Shown here: positions 1 to 8,042 of the stretch, piece by piece | Numbering within the stretch: the stretch's first letter is position 1 | Layout: each line of letters opens with the position of its first letter | Assembly (NCBI GenBank): GCA_036720245.1 | Contig: DAIMNI010000007.1 | Span: 1-56,475 of the forward strand | Source: JAAZMA01 sp036720245 | GTDB lineage: Bacteria > Bacillota > Clostridia > Tissierellales > Tepidimicrobiaceae | Direction: 5' to 3' | DNA length: 56,475 nt | Translations under genes and position numbers: made by a program | The notes under the pieces: generated by a model | Told to the model about the DNA's origin: nothing | The model's input: only the letters and a program-made list of their open reading frames with translations | Databases searched by the model: none

Positions 1-1
1 A

Positions 2-1198
2 ATACCACAGCTAGAGAAAGATGAGAAAAAAAATGTAATTAACAAAGACAGAAAAGTAGGAAAGACTGTTAGAGTAGATATAGACAGATTAGATAATTTA
101 ATGAATTTGGTATCTGAATTAATTATTATTAAGACTCGAATGGATGATTTATCTGGAAGCTCTAATAAAGAAAATATGACAGAAGCCATAGAATATCTTG
201 AGAGAATTACTACTAGTCTTCACGATGCAGTAATGAAAGTTCGTATGGTGCCAATTGAAAAAATTTTTAATAGATTTCCACGAATGGTTAGAGATTTATC
301 TAAAGAATTAAATAAGGAAATTAGATTAGAAATGTCTGGAGAGGAAACTGAAGTAGATAGAACTGTAATAGATGAGATTGGAGATCCTTTAATTCATATA
401 ATAAGAAATTCCATCGATCATGGTATAGAGACACCTGAAAATAGAATTAAGCAAGGAAAACCAAAGGAAGGCACTGTAATTCTTAAAGCCTATCCTGATG
501 GGAATAATGTAGTAATAGAAGTAATAGATGATGGTGGTGGAATAAATGTTAATGAAGTAAAAGAAAAGGCAATTTCAAAAGGTATAGTAACAGAAGAAGA
601 GGCAGAAATGTTTTCTAGTGAGGATATTGTAAATCTGCTATTTTTGCCAGGATTTAGTACTTCTGAAGAGGTTTCTGATGTTTCAGGCAGGGGAGTAGGG
701 CTAGATGTAGTAAAAAGCAAGATTGAGGCTATAAATGGTTCTGTTGAAATTATAAGCGAAATAAATGTAGGCACTAATTTCATTATAAGAATTCCTTTGA
801 CCTTAGCTATAATACAAGCATTACTTGTGAACTTAGGGGAAGAAATATATGCAGTTCCATTAAGTTCAATAACAGAAATAACTAGTATTAAAGAGGAAAG
901 TATCAGAAATATTCAGGGGCAAGAAATCATATTATACAGAGGCAAAACAATTCCCATTGTGAGATTAAATAATTTAATGGGTGTGGAGACTTTAGAGGAA
1001 AAGACGGAACATGTGGTAATAGTAGTAAGAAAAGGTGAAAAACAAGCTGGTTTATTAGTAGATGATTTAATTGGACAACAGGAAATTGTTATAAAGCCCC
1101 TAGGGAAATATTTATCTAATATTAAATATTTATCTGGAGCTACCATATTAGGTAATGGCAGTATATCACTTATAATAGACGTGAATTCTATAATATAG
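2..1198 (+). CDS. cheA: Chemotaxis histidine kinase CheA (5' partial)
   Basis: The reading frame is open from base 2, so the gene starts before the window and the phospho-accepting His (P1) and CheY/CheB-binding (P2) domains are not visible. What remains starts in the P3 dimerisation helices (KTVRVDIDRLDNLMNL), followed by the P4 ATPase. Counting from the Met at 101, the N box LIHIIRNSIDHG is at about residues 97-108, DDGGGI at 143-148 and the glycine-rich lid GFSTSEEVSDVSGRGVG at about 184-200. The last ~125 residues form the P5 CheW-like domain. CheA autophosphorylates on signals from chemoreceptors and passes phosphate to CheY. cheW follows after 12 bp with a strong ribosome binding site, so this is the tail of a fla/che operon. 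Family assignment is very secure. Confidence 0.97.
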   Translation: MPQLEKDEKKNVINKDRKVGKTVRVDIDRLDNLMNLVSELIIIKTRMDDLSGSSNKENMTEAIEYLERITTSLHDAVMKVRMVPIEKIFNRFPRMVRDLSKELNKEIRLEMSGEETEVDRTVIDEIGDPLIHIIRNSIDHGIETPENRIKQGKPKEGTVILKAYPDGNNVVIEVIDDGGGINVNEVKEKAISKGIVTEEEAEMFSSEDIVNLLFLPGFSTSEEVSDVSGRGVGLDVVKSKIEAINGSVEIISEINVGTNFIIRIPLTLAIIQALLVNLGEEIYAVPLSSITEITSIKEESIRNIQGQEIILYRGKTIPIVRLNNLMGVETLEEKTEHVVIVVRKGEKQAGLLVDDLIGQQEIVIKPLGKYLSNIKYLSGATILGNGSISLIIDVNSII

Positions 1199-1210
1199 GG
1201 AGGTGCTAAT

Positions 1211-1642
1211 ATGTCTTTAGAGATTGAAAACAAATATGTAATATTTAAATTGGCTGAAGAATATTATGGTTTATCAATAGATAATGTCATATCTATTGAA
1301 AAGCCTAGTCAAATTACAAGAATTCCCAATGCACCATCTTATATTAAAGGGGTTATTAACTTAAGGGGAGAAGTTATTCCTGTAATAGATTTAAGAAATA
1401 AACTGGGAATGGAAACTAGGGATTTAGATAGGAGTTCAAGAATAATAGTAGTTTCATCTAATGAAATATTTGCAGGATTAATAGTGGATACATCTTCAGA
1501 GGTCTTAGAAATTCATAAGGAAAATATAGACAAGCCTCCGACAAATGAAAATGAGGAATATATTGATTATATCAAGGGAATAGGCAAGATCAAAGATAGA
1601 CTAATAATACTACTAGATTTAACAAAAATATTGGAATATTGA
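1211..1642 (+). CDS. cheW: Chemotaxis coupling protein CheW
   Basis: A 143-residue single-domain CheW protein, the usual length. The first strand (KYVIFKLAEEYYGLSIDNVISI) and the segment IPNAPSYIKGVINLRGEVIP carry the family hallmark GVINLRG. CheW links chemoreceptors to the P5 domain of CheA at the inner face of the membrane. The ATG at 1211 sits 7 bp after GGGAGGTG. The gene lies between cheA and cheC, and its stop overlaps the cheC ribosome binding site, so translational coupling is likely. Nothing unusual is seen. Confidence 0.96.
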   Translation: MSLEIENKYVIFKLAEEYYGLSIDNVISIEKPSQITRIPNAPSYIKGVINLRGEVIPVIDLRNKLGMETRDLDRSSRIIVVSSNEIFAGLIVDTSSEVLEIHKENIDKPPTNENEEYIDYIKGIGKIKDRLIILLDLTKILEY

Positions 1643-1653
1643 GGATGATAATT

Positions 1654-2262
1654 ATGGATGTAGATAATCTAAATATAAATATGCTAGATATATTAGGTGA
1701 AATAGGAAATATAGGCTCTGGCAATGCAGTTACAGCTTTGGCTAATATGCTTTCTAAACGTATAGATATGAATGTCCCTAAGGTGAGAATGCTTGAGTTT
1801 AAAGATGTAGCGGCAATTTTAGGCGGAGAAGAAAAGCTGGTTGCAGGAATATATTTAGATCTTCATGGTGATGTTAAAGGAAATATTATGTTTATTCTGG
1901 ATATGCAATCTGCTATTAATTTAACGGATATGTTGTTAAATAGGGAAAATAGTAGTGAAGAGCTAGATGAAATAGGCATGTCTGCTTTATCAGAAGTTGG
2001 AAATATATTGGCTTCCTCCTATGTGAATTCTTTAAGTGCATTAACTAATTTAAAAATCATTGTATCTGTGCCTTCTTTAGCTATTGATATGGCTGGTGCC
2101 ATACTTTCAGTACCAGCAATTCAATTTGGGCAAATTGCGGATCAAATTTTGTTTATAGAAACAATTTTTGCCGAGGGAGATAATTATGTCAAGGGTAATT
2201 TGTTTTTGCTACCAGATATGGCATCTTTCGAAAAAATATTATCAAGTCTAGGAGTATTGTAA
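1654..2262 (+). CDS. cheC: CheY-P phosphatase CheC
   Basis: About 202 residues. CheC/CheX/FliY phosphatases carry a helix with E and N dephosphorylating CheY-P; here two copies are visible: DILGEIGNIGSGNA followed by a Pro about 20 residues later, and SALSEVGNILASS followed by SVPS. Two active sites are typical of Bacillus-type CheC. An upstream TTG at 1639 is in frame, but it lies inside the ribosome binding site (TTGAGGAT); the ATG at 1654 is correctly spaced and gives the family N terminus. The neighbour cheD encodes CheC's partner, and the pair forms the CheC/CheD/CheY-P adaptation loop. Confidence 0.94.
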   Translation: MDVDNLNINMLDILGEIGNIGSGNAVTALANMLSKRIDMNVPKVRMLEFKDVAAILGGEEKLVAGIYLDLHGDVKGNIMFILDMQSAINLTDMLLNRENSSEELDEIGMSALSEVGNILASSYVNSLSALTNLKIIVSVPSLAIDMAGAILSVPAIQFGQIADQILFIETIFAEGDNYVKGNLFLLPDMASFEKILSSLGVL

Positions 2263-2263
2263 T

Positions 2264-2746
2264 ATGGGGATTATCAAAGTTGGAATGGCAGATTTAAATA
2301 TAACAATGGCACCGGGAATTTTAACAACTCTAGGTTTAGGTTCTTGTGTAGGAATTGCATTATATGATAAACAAAATAAGATTGCTGGACTGGCTCATAT
2401 TATGCTGCCATCAAGCAAGGAGATTAAAAACAACGAAAATAAGGCAAAATTTGCAGATACGGGGATCGATTTATTAATTGAAATGATGATAAAAAAGGGA
2501 GCTAAAAAAGAAAATTTAACTGCAAAAGTTACCGGTGGCTCTCAAATGTTTTCTTTTAATAATAATAGTTCGGTTTTAAAAATAGGCGAAAGAAATGTAA
2601 TAGCTACTAAGGAGAAATTAAATGACCTAAATATTAGAATTATCTCTGAAGACACGGGAGGGAACTATGGTAGAACTATTGAATTGGATGCAGAAGATGG
2701 TTCATTATTAGTAAAAACCATAGGCCATGGTGAAAAGATTATATAG
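2264..2746 (+). CDS. cheD: Chemoreceptor glutamine deamidase CheD
   Basis: A 160-residue CheD. The catalytic Cys is in TTLGLGSCVGIALYD (about residue 29) and the catalytic His in GLAHIMLPSS (about residue 47); a conserved Thr-Gly-Gly-Ser segment follows (KVTGGSQMF). CheD deamidates receptor glutamines and stimulates CheC. The ATG is 2 bp after the cheC stop, and its ribosome binding site TAGGAG (2249-2254) lies inside cheC, so translation is probably coupled. Confidence 0.95.
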   Translation: MGIIKVGMADLNITMAPGILTTLGLGSCVGIALYDKQNKIAGLAHIMLPSSKEIKNNENKAKFADTGIDLLIEMMIKKGAKKENLTAKVTGGSQMFSFNNNSSVLKIGERNVIATKEKLNDLNIRIISEDTGGNYGRTIELDAEDGSLLVKTIGHGEKII

Positions 2747-2768
2747 TTTTTTCTAAGGAGGTAATTTT

Positions 2769-3509
2769 ATGAAAACAAAGGAATTATGGATAAAATACTC
2801 ACAAACTAAAGATAAGAAAGCAAAACAACAGCTTATAGAGGAATATATTTATTTAGTTAAAATCGCGGCTGGAAGAATGTATAACTTTTATGGCTCTAAA
2901 ATTGAGTACGATGATTTGATTGGTTTTGGTGTTCTTGGTTTAATAGATAGTATAGAACGATTTGATATTAGTAGAAATATAAAGTTTGAAACCTACGCAC
3001 AAATACGAATTAGGGGAACTATTATTGACAATATAAGAAAATTAGATTGGGTTCCTAGATCTCTTCGAAAAAAATCTAAAGATGTTCAAGAAGCTATGGC
3101 AAAACTAGAGAATAAACTAGGAAGAACCCCAACAAATCATGAGTTATCACGATATTTAAATATTTCTCTAGGAGAGCTAGAATCTATACTTGCTGATATT
3201 TCAAATTTTAATATGGCTTCTTTAGAGGACTTATTAGCTAATAAAGGAGAATACTATATTAATACTGATGTTTTAGAAGATTTGCCAGATGAACTATATG
3301 AAAAAAAAGAATTTAAAAAAATACTTGCAGATATAATAGATAATTTACCTAATAATGAAAAAAAAGTAATTTCCCTATATTATTACGAAGAATTAACATA
3401 TAAAGAAATTGGCTATATAATGGAATTATCTGAATCCAGAATATCTCAAATACATAGTAAGGCAATTTTAAATATTAAAAATCAACTAGGGAGAAAGGGT
3501 GTATATTAA
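2769..3509 (+). CDS. sigD: Flagellar sigma factor SigD/FliA
   Basis: A sigma-28 family factor of 246 residues. Region 2 is recognisable (EYIYLVKIAAGRMYNF, then DDLIGFGVLGLIDSIERFD and KFETYAQIRIRGTIIDNIR). Region 3 begins around GRTPTNHELSRYLN, and region 4 ends the protein with the helix-turn-helix LTYKEIGYIMELSESRISQ. It directs RNA polymerase to late flagellar and chemotaxis promoters. Its position at the end of the fla/che operon, before the rpsB operon, is the same as in Bacillus subtilis. The ATG is preceded by AAGGAGG at good spacing. Confidence 0.95.
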   Translation: MKTKELWIKYSQTKDKKAKQQLIEEYIYLVKIAAGRMYNFYGSKIEYDDLIGFGVLGLIDSIERFDISRNIKFETYAQIRIRGTIIDNIRKLDWVPRSLRKKSKDVQEAMAKLENKLGRTPTNHELSRYLNISLGELESILADISNFNMASLEDLLANKGEYYINTDVLEDLPDELYEKKEFKKILADIIDNLPNNEKKVISLYYYEELTYKEIGYIMELSESRISQIHSKAILNIKNQLGRKGVY

Positions 3510-3534
3510 AGCTGTTTAAGAAAGGTGGTGTAGT

Positions 3535-4938
3535 ATGCAAAATAATTCCCAAGATTACAATTTGGAGATTACTAGAGATGGAATAGAAGCCTATATCACA
3601 TTAATAAATAAGGGAATCTTTTTGGAGGATAAAAAGGAAACTAGCGTAGATAAAGAGGAAAGAATTAAGACTATAATTAAAGAAGTAAAAGATATAATTA
3701 AAGTAGGACTAAAAGAAGATGAATTAATAGAGATTTTAAGTGGTGAAATGTATGGAGAAAAAATATTAATTGCTGAAGGAATCAAACCTATTGCTGGAAA
3801 AGATGGTTATGTAAAATTTAAATTTGATTTAGATAAAAAATTAACCCCAAAGGTTTATGATGATGGCACTGTTGATTATAGGGAATTAGATATAATTAAT
3901 AATGTGAGAAAAGGAGATGTATTAGCAGAATTAATTTCACCAGAAGAAGGTAAAGATGGTCAAAAGGTAAATGGTGAGATCATTAAATATAAACCTGGGA
4001 AACCTCCTTATATTAGATATGGAAAAAATGTAGAATTATTAGAGGATGGTATTACTTTAGTCTCTACAATGGATGGATTAGTAAAATTAGATGCCAATAG
4101 AATTATTGTTTCTGAAATATTTGAAGTAAAAAATGTAAATAATGAAACAGGAAATATTAATTTTAATGGAGCAGTATTAGTTAGGGAAAATGCCTTAAAT
4201 GGTTTTCAAATAAAAGCAGATGGGGATGTAGAGGTATATGGTGTTGTAGAAGGGGCATATATCGAAAACAATGGAGATGTTGTAATTAAACGAGGAATAC
4301 AGGGATATAATCGGCCAACTATTAAAACAAAAGGAAATATAACTACAAAATTTGTAGAAAATGCTATAATTAATGCTAATGGAAGTATAACGGCGGAGGC
4401 AATTATGCATAGCCAAATAGCTTGTAAGGGAAATGTTAATCTTGTAGGTAAAAGGGGACTTATAGTAGGTGGCGTATGTAGAGCTGGAAGGGAAATAAAA
4501 GCAAGAGTCATTGGATCATCTATGGCTACCTCTACTATATTAGAAGTTGGAATAGATCCAAATATAACGCAGAAAAAGGAAAAATTAGGGCAGGATATAG
4601 TTGCAATTAAAGATAATTTAGACAAGATAATAAAATCCTTAAATTTATTAGAAAGTTTAAAAAAAGCCAATAGATTAGATAAGGAAAAAGCCCAAATGTA
4701 TTTAAGATTAATTAAAACTAAGGATAATCTATTGAAGGAATTACAAGAAAAAAAGGATGAGTATGAAATAATAGAAAAGGCTTCAGAAAACTGTTCAAGG
4801 GGAATGGTTAAAGTGTCAGGCATTATATACCCTGGTGTAAAAATTATTATAGGAAATAGCAATTATTTTATTAGAGATGAAATGGAAAGATGTACATTTT
4901 ATAGGGAAGAAGGGGAAATTAGAATAGGTCCTTATTAG
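3535..4938 (+). CDS. FapA family polymer-binding protein (DUF342)
   Basis: A 467-residue DUF342/FapA protein. The N-terminal part contains GIKPIAGKDGYVKFKF and ISPEEGKDGQKVNGEII, typical of the family. The middle is a right-handed beta-helix of repeated short strands with many Gly/Asn turns (about residues 180-340). The end is a coiled coil plus a short conserved tail (ASENCSRGMVKVSGIIYPGVKI). Members are often found in flagellar clusters of Clostridia; a precise function is not established, although a role in cell-surface or polymer organisation has been proposed for some. It is co-directional with sigD and follows after 25 bp. Confidence 0.88.
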   Translation: MQNNSQDYNLEITRDGIEAYITLINKGIFLEDKKETSVDKEERIKTIIKEVKDIIKVGLKEDELIEILSGEMYGEKILIAEGIKPIAGKDGYVKFKFDLDKKLTPKVYDDGTVDYRELDIINNVRKGDVLAELISPEEGKDGQKVNGEIIKYKPGKPPYIRYGKNVELLEDGITLVSTMDGLVKLDANRIIVSEIFEVKNVNNETGNINFNGAVLVRENALNGFQIKADGDVEVYGVVEGAYIENNGDVVIKRGIQGYNRPTIKTKGNITTKFVENAIINANGSITAEAIMHSQIACKGNVNLVGKRGLIVGGVCRAGREIKARVIGSSMATSTILEVGIDPNITQKKEKLGQDIVAIKDNLDKIIKSLNLLESLKKANRLDKEKAQMYLRLIKTKDNLLKELQEKKDEYEIIEKASENCSRGMVKVSGIIYPGVKIIIGNSNYFIRDEMERCTFYREEGEIRIGPY

Positions 4939-4948
4939 GGGTGAGATT

Positions 4949-5257
4949 ATGTCTATCAGACCTGTGGATTATACAAGTTTAATTCCTAAAACTCAGGAAT
5001 TATCTAAAACAAAACAAGTGGAACTCGATAGTTTAAAAAATCAAATGGATATACAAATGACGCAACAGGAAAAGCAAATAAATAAAAATATGAAAAGTGT
5101 TAGAGATACTAATAAAACGGAAAATTTAATTATAGATACCAAAAAGGAAAGAGAAAAACAAAAAAAAGGCAGAAAAAAGAAAAAGAATGAAAATGGTGAT
5201 AAAGAAAAGGAAAAAACAAAAGAGGTATTAGGTGGAAATATTGATATAAGAATTTAA
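4949..5257 (+). CDS. Small lysine-rich protein of the flagellar operon
   Basis: A 102-residue, strongly basic, low-complexity protein of unknown function. The N terminus (MSIRPVDYTSLIPKTQEL) is ordered-looking and recalls short N termini of other clostridial proteins encoded in the same place; the rest is rich in Lys, Glu and Asn (KKEREKQKKGRKKKKNENG). No signal peptide or membrane segment. It starts 10 bp after the DUF342 gene with GGGGTGAG as ribosome binding site. The conserved start and operon position suggest a real gene, but I cannot assign a role. Confidence 0.75.
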   Translation: MSIRPVDYTSLIPKTQELSKTKQVELDSLKNQMDIQMTQQEKQINKNMKSVRDTNKTENLIIDTKKEREKQKKGRKKKKNENGDKEKEKTKEVLGGNIDIRI

Positions 5258-5269
5258 TTGAGGTGTATC

Positions 5270-5701
5270 ATGCTAAATACATTTTTAAATATTGTTGGCT
5301 TAATTTTTATAATTATATCTATTATTATAATAAAGAAAACATCTAAAAAAGAAACTGCTATTTATAAAGAAATACTTTTAATTGAAGATAATATAAAATC
5401 ATATTCTTTAAGCATAGAAAATATTTTAAATAATTTTGATGAATTAATAGATTCTAGTTTATCAAAACTTGAATTCATGGAAAAACAAAATGAAGAACCT
5501 TTTAAAGTCCATGATTCATATTTTATGGAAAACAAAACATTATTAGAAGAAGATAATGCTAAGGAAGATTATATAGATACCATATATGATGAAATAATAA
5601 AACTAAATAAAATAGGTCTTTCAAATGAGGAAATAGCTAAGAAGTTAAATATTGGCATTAGGGAAGTGGAAGTTTTTTTAAAAATCTGGAAGAATAAATA
5701 A
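5270..5701 (+). CDS. DUF6115/SwrB-like membrane-anchored protein
   Basis: About 143 residues. The N-terminal 25 residues form one membrane helix (FLNIVGLIFIIISIIII). An acidic coiled-coil middle follows, and the C-terminal ~35 residues look like a helix-turn-helix (GLSNEEIAKKLNIGIREVEV). This layout and the place between sigD and rpsB match B. subtilis SwrB (YlxL), which activates flagellar assembly, but sequence identity is too low to claim orthology. The in-frame TTG at 5258 lies in the ribosome binding site TTGAGGTG; ATG 5270 is the better start. Confidence 0.8.
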   Translation: MLNTFLNIVGLIFIIISIIIIKKTSKKETAIYKEILLIEDNIKSYSLSIENILNNFDELIDSSLSKLEFMEKQNEEPFKVHDSYFMENKTLLEEDNAKEDYIDTIYDEIIKLNKIGLSNEEIAKKLNIGIREVEVFLKIWKNK

Positions 5702-5709
5702 ATTCTAGA

Positions 5710-5738
5710 TTGATTTTAGTTTTAGTATATGTTATACT
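5710..5738 (+). promoter_or_regulatory. Predicted SigA promoter of the rpsB operon
   Basis: TTGATT (5710-5715), 17-bp spacer, TATACT (5733-5738), with TG one base before the -10 (extended -10). It lies just after the last flagellar-operon gene and about 100 bp before rpsB, so it should start the ribosomal transcript at about 5745. Confidence 0.85.
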
Positions 5739-5744
5739 ACTAAG

Positions 5745-5842
5745 GTGATTACACACATACTCAGATATTTAAGTTTGTGCCTTATGGGTCCCTTAAATAA
5801 ATGATGAGAATGGCGGAATAAAACATGGAGGTGTATTAAATT
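5745..5842 (+). promoter_or_regulatory. Structured rpsB 5' leader
   Basis: About 98 nt between the predicted transcription start and the rpsB ATG. It folds into a two-part helix: outer CTCA (5760-5763) with TGAG (5805-5808), and inner TATTTAAG (5766-5773) with CTTAAATA (5792-5799). This encloses an 18-nt loop with GTGCC and GGGTCC. The length and structure suggest an autoregulatory S2-binding leader, as in other ribosomal protein operons; this is inference. Confidence 0.5.
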
Positions 5843-6550
5843 ATGTCAGTGATTACTATGAAGGGTTTACTAGAAGCTGGTGTTCATTTTGGACATCAAA
5901 CTAGAAGATGGAACCCTAAAATGGCAGAATATATATTCACAGAAAGAAACGGAATATATATTATTGATTTACAAAAAACTGTTCAAAAAGTTGAAGAAGC
6001 TTATGCATTTATAAAAGAAATTGCAGCCGAAGACGGTGAAATTCTTTTCGTAGGAACTAAAAAACAAGCCCAAGAAGCTATAGAAGCAGAAGCAAAAAGA
6101 TGCGGTATGCATTATGTGAACCAAAGATGGCTTGGTGGAATGTTGACTAATTATAAAACTATTAGACAAAGAATAGATAGGCTTCATGAATTAGAAAAGA
6201 TGGAGGAAGACGGTATATTCGAACTCCTACCAAAAAAAGAGGTTATACAGCTAAATAATGAAAGGGAAAGACTTGAAAAATTCCTAGGTGGAATTAAAAA
6301 TATGAATGGACTTCCTGATGCATTATTTGTAGTAGACCCTAGAAAAGAAAGAATAGCTGTAAATGAAGCTAGAATACTTGGAATACCTGTTATAGCTATA
6401 GTTGATACTAATTGTGATCCAGATGAAATAGATTACGTTATACCTGGAAATGACGATGCCATTAGAGCAGTTAAATTGTTAACTGAAACCATGGCAAGTG
6501 CTGTGCTAGAAGGCAAACAAGGAGAACAAATAGAAGACTTTGAAGAATAG
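5843..6550 (+). CDS. rpsB: 30S ribosomal protein S2
   Basis: A 235-residue S2 of typical length. Family segments are LLEAGVHFGHQTRRWNPKM at the N terminus, NQRWLGGMLTNYKT, LPDALFVVDPRKE and PVIAIVDTNCDPD. S2 joins the 30S body-head region late in assembly and is needed with S1 for mRNA binding. The ATG follows GGAGGTG. First gene of rpsB-tsf-pyrH-frr, with its own promoter and structured leader; a hairpin follows before tsf. Confidence 0.99.
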   Translation: MSVITMKGLLEAGVHFGHQTRRWNPKMAEYIFTERNGIYIIDLQKTVQKVEEAYAFIKEIAAEDGEILFVGTKKQAQEAIEAEAKRCGMHYVNQRWLGGMLTNYKTIRQRIDRLHELEKMEEDGIFELLPKKEVIQLNNERERLEKFLGGIKNMNGLPDALFVVDPRKERIAVNEARILGIPVIAIVDTNCDPDEIDYVIPGNDDAIRAVKLLTETMASAVLEGKQGEQIEDFEE

Positions 6551-6556
6551 GAAAAA

Positions 6557-6598
6557 GGTAAGGGCCAAATAGGTATTATTTTAGCTCTTACCATTTTT
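6557..6598 (+). terminator. Hairpin between rpsB and tsf
   Basis: A 9-bp stem pairs 6557-6565 (GGTAAGGGC) with 6584-6592 (GCTCTTACC, one G-U), with an 18-nt loop and ATTTTT after it. It probably reduces read-through into tsf, giving S2 and EF-Ts different levels. Confidence 0.65.
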
Positions 6599-6619
6599 AA
6601 CAATAAGAGGAGGGATAGA

Positions 6620-7267
6620 ATGAGTATAAGTGCTGCACAAGTAAAGGAATTGAGAGAGAGAACAGGGGCAGGCATGTTAAATTGTAAAAATGCATTGGTC
6701 GAGGTTGATGGTGATATTGAAAAGGCTGTAGATTTACTTAGAGAAAAAGGTCTTTCGCAGGCTGCAAAGAAATCCAGTAGAATAGCTGCAGAAGGATTAG
6801 TAGATTCCTATATTCATGGAGGAAGAATAGGGGTATTAATTGAGGTAAATACAGAAACAGACTTTGTAGCTAAAAATGCTGAGTTTAAAAAATTTGTAAG
6901 GGATTTAGCTATGCAAGTAGCAGCATCAAACCCTAAATATATTAGTATAGAAGATGTTCCAGAAGAAGATGTAAATAGAGAAAAAGAAGTTTTAATTCAT
7001 CAAGTAATAAATGAAGGCAAACCAGAACATGTGGCAGAAAAAATTGTAGAAGGTAGACTTGGGAAATTTTACGAACAAGTTTGTTTACTAGAACAATCTT
7101 TTATTAAAGATCCTAGCATGAAGGTTAAGGATTTATTAAATGAAAAAATTTCTAAAATCGGAGAGAATATTGTAATTAGAAGATTTGAACGATATGAAGT
7201 AGGAGAAGGCCTAGAAAAACGAGAAGAAGACTTTGCAGAAGAAGTTGCAAAACAAATGAAAATGTAA
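6620..7267 (+). CDS. tsf: Translation elongation factor Ts (short form)
   Basis: EF-Ts of 215 residues. The N-terminal UBA-like domain (VKELRERTGAGMLNCKNALVE) and the core TDFVAKN motif (VNTETDFVAKNAEF), which contacts EF-Tu, are present, as is the end FERYEVGEGLEK. It is well below the ~290 residues of Bacillus and E. coli proteins. One core subdomain is thus reduced, as in Thermus-like short forms. EF-Ts recycles GDP from EF-Tu. Start ATG with AGAGGAGGGA upstream. Lies between two hairpins in the rpsB operon. Confidence 0.97.
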   Translation: MSISAAQVKELRERTGAGMLNCKNALVEVDGDIEKAVDLLREKGLSQAAKKSSRIAAEGLVDSYIHGGRIGVLIEVNTETDFVAKNAEFKKFVRDLAMQVAASNPKYISIEDVPEEDVNREKEVLIHQVINEGKPEHVAEKIVEGRLGKFYEQVCLLEQSFIKDPSMKVKDLLNEKISKIGENIVIRRFERYEVGEGLEKREEDFAEEVAKQMKM

Positions 7268-7271
7268 TTAG

Positions 7272-7300
7272 ATGGAGAACACTGGTTGTTCTCCATTTAA
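7272..7300 (+). terminator. Hairpin between tsf and pyrH
   Basis: A perfect 9-bp stem, ATGGAGAAC (7272-7280) with GTTCTCCAT (7288-7296), a 7-nt loop, and TTTAAATAA after it. The short T-tract suggests partial termination inside the operon, or 3'-end stabilisation. Confidence 0.65.
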
Positions 7301-7326
7301 ATAAGAAATAGGGGAGGAGCTAAAAA

Positions 7327-8040
7327 ATGGAGCCAATATTTAAAAGAGTAGTTTTAAAACTAAGTGGAGAAGCCCTAGCTGGCAATAAGGGACATGGCAT
7401 AGATGAAGAAACTGTAAATGGAATAGCGGAAGAAATTAAAGAATTACATAATCTAGGTGTGGAAGTGTCAATTGTCGTTGGCGGGGGAAATTTCTGGCGA
7501 GGTAGAAGTACAGCAAATATGGACAGGGCAACTTCTGATTATATGGGGATGTTAGGGACTGTAATAAATTCTTTAGCATTGCAAGATGCACTCGAAAATA
7601 TTGGAGTAATTACTAGGGTTCAATCTGCTATTGAAATGAGACAAATTGCTGAACCTTATATTAGACGAAGAGCCATTAGACATTTAGAGAAGGGGAGAGT
7701 TGTAATATTTGCAGCAGGTTCTGGCAATCCTTATTTTTCCACTGATACTGCAGCAGCACTAAGGGCTGCTGAAATAGAAGCAGAAGTAATATTATTGGCT
7801 AAAAAAGGGGTAGATGGGGTTTATGATTCTGATCCATGTATTAATCCTTTAGCTAAAAAATTTGATACTTTAGGATATATAGATATATTAAATATGGGCT
7901 TAGGCATTATGGACTCTACTGCTACTTCTCTATGTATGGATAATAAAATACCTTTGATAGTTTTTGGTATTGACAATCCAGGCAATATTGTAGATGTGGT
8001 TCTAGGAAAGAAAATTGGGACTCATGTAAAGGAGGAATAG
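7327..8040 (+). CDS. pyrH: UMP kinase
   Basis: 237 residues, the bacterial hexameric UMP kinase of the amino-acid-kinase fold. The N terminus is RVVLKLSGEALAG, followed by IVVGGGNFWRG (glycine loop) and the segment FAAGSGNPYFSTDTAAALRA typical of PyrH. It phosphorylates UMP to UDP for nucleic acid and peptidoglycan precursor synthesis. ATG 7327 has GGGGAGGAG upstream; frr begins 2 bp after the stop. Confidence 0.98.
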   Translation: MEPIFKRVVLKLSGEALAGNKGHGIDEETVNGIAEEIKELHNLGVEVSIVVGGGNFWRGRSTANMDRATSDYMGMLGTVINSLALQDALENIGVITRVQSAIEMRQIAEPYIRRRAIRHLEKGRVVIFAAGSGNPYFSTDTAAALRAAEIEAEVILLAKKGVDGVYDSDPCINPLAKKFDTLGYIDILNMGLGIMDSTATSLCMDNKIPLIVFGIDNPGNIVDVVLGKKIGTHVKEE

Positions 8041-8042
8041 TA

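Noticed and set aside
4206..4862. 218-codon open frame on the minus strand across the FapA gene
   Set aside because: No ribosome binding site or family resemblance; it mirrors the low-stop reverse frame of an AT-rich beta-helix gene.
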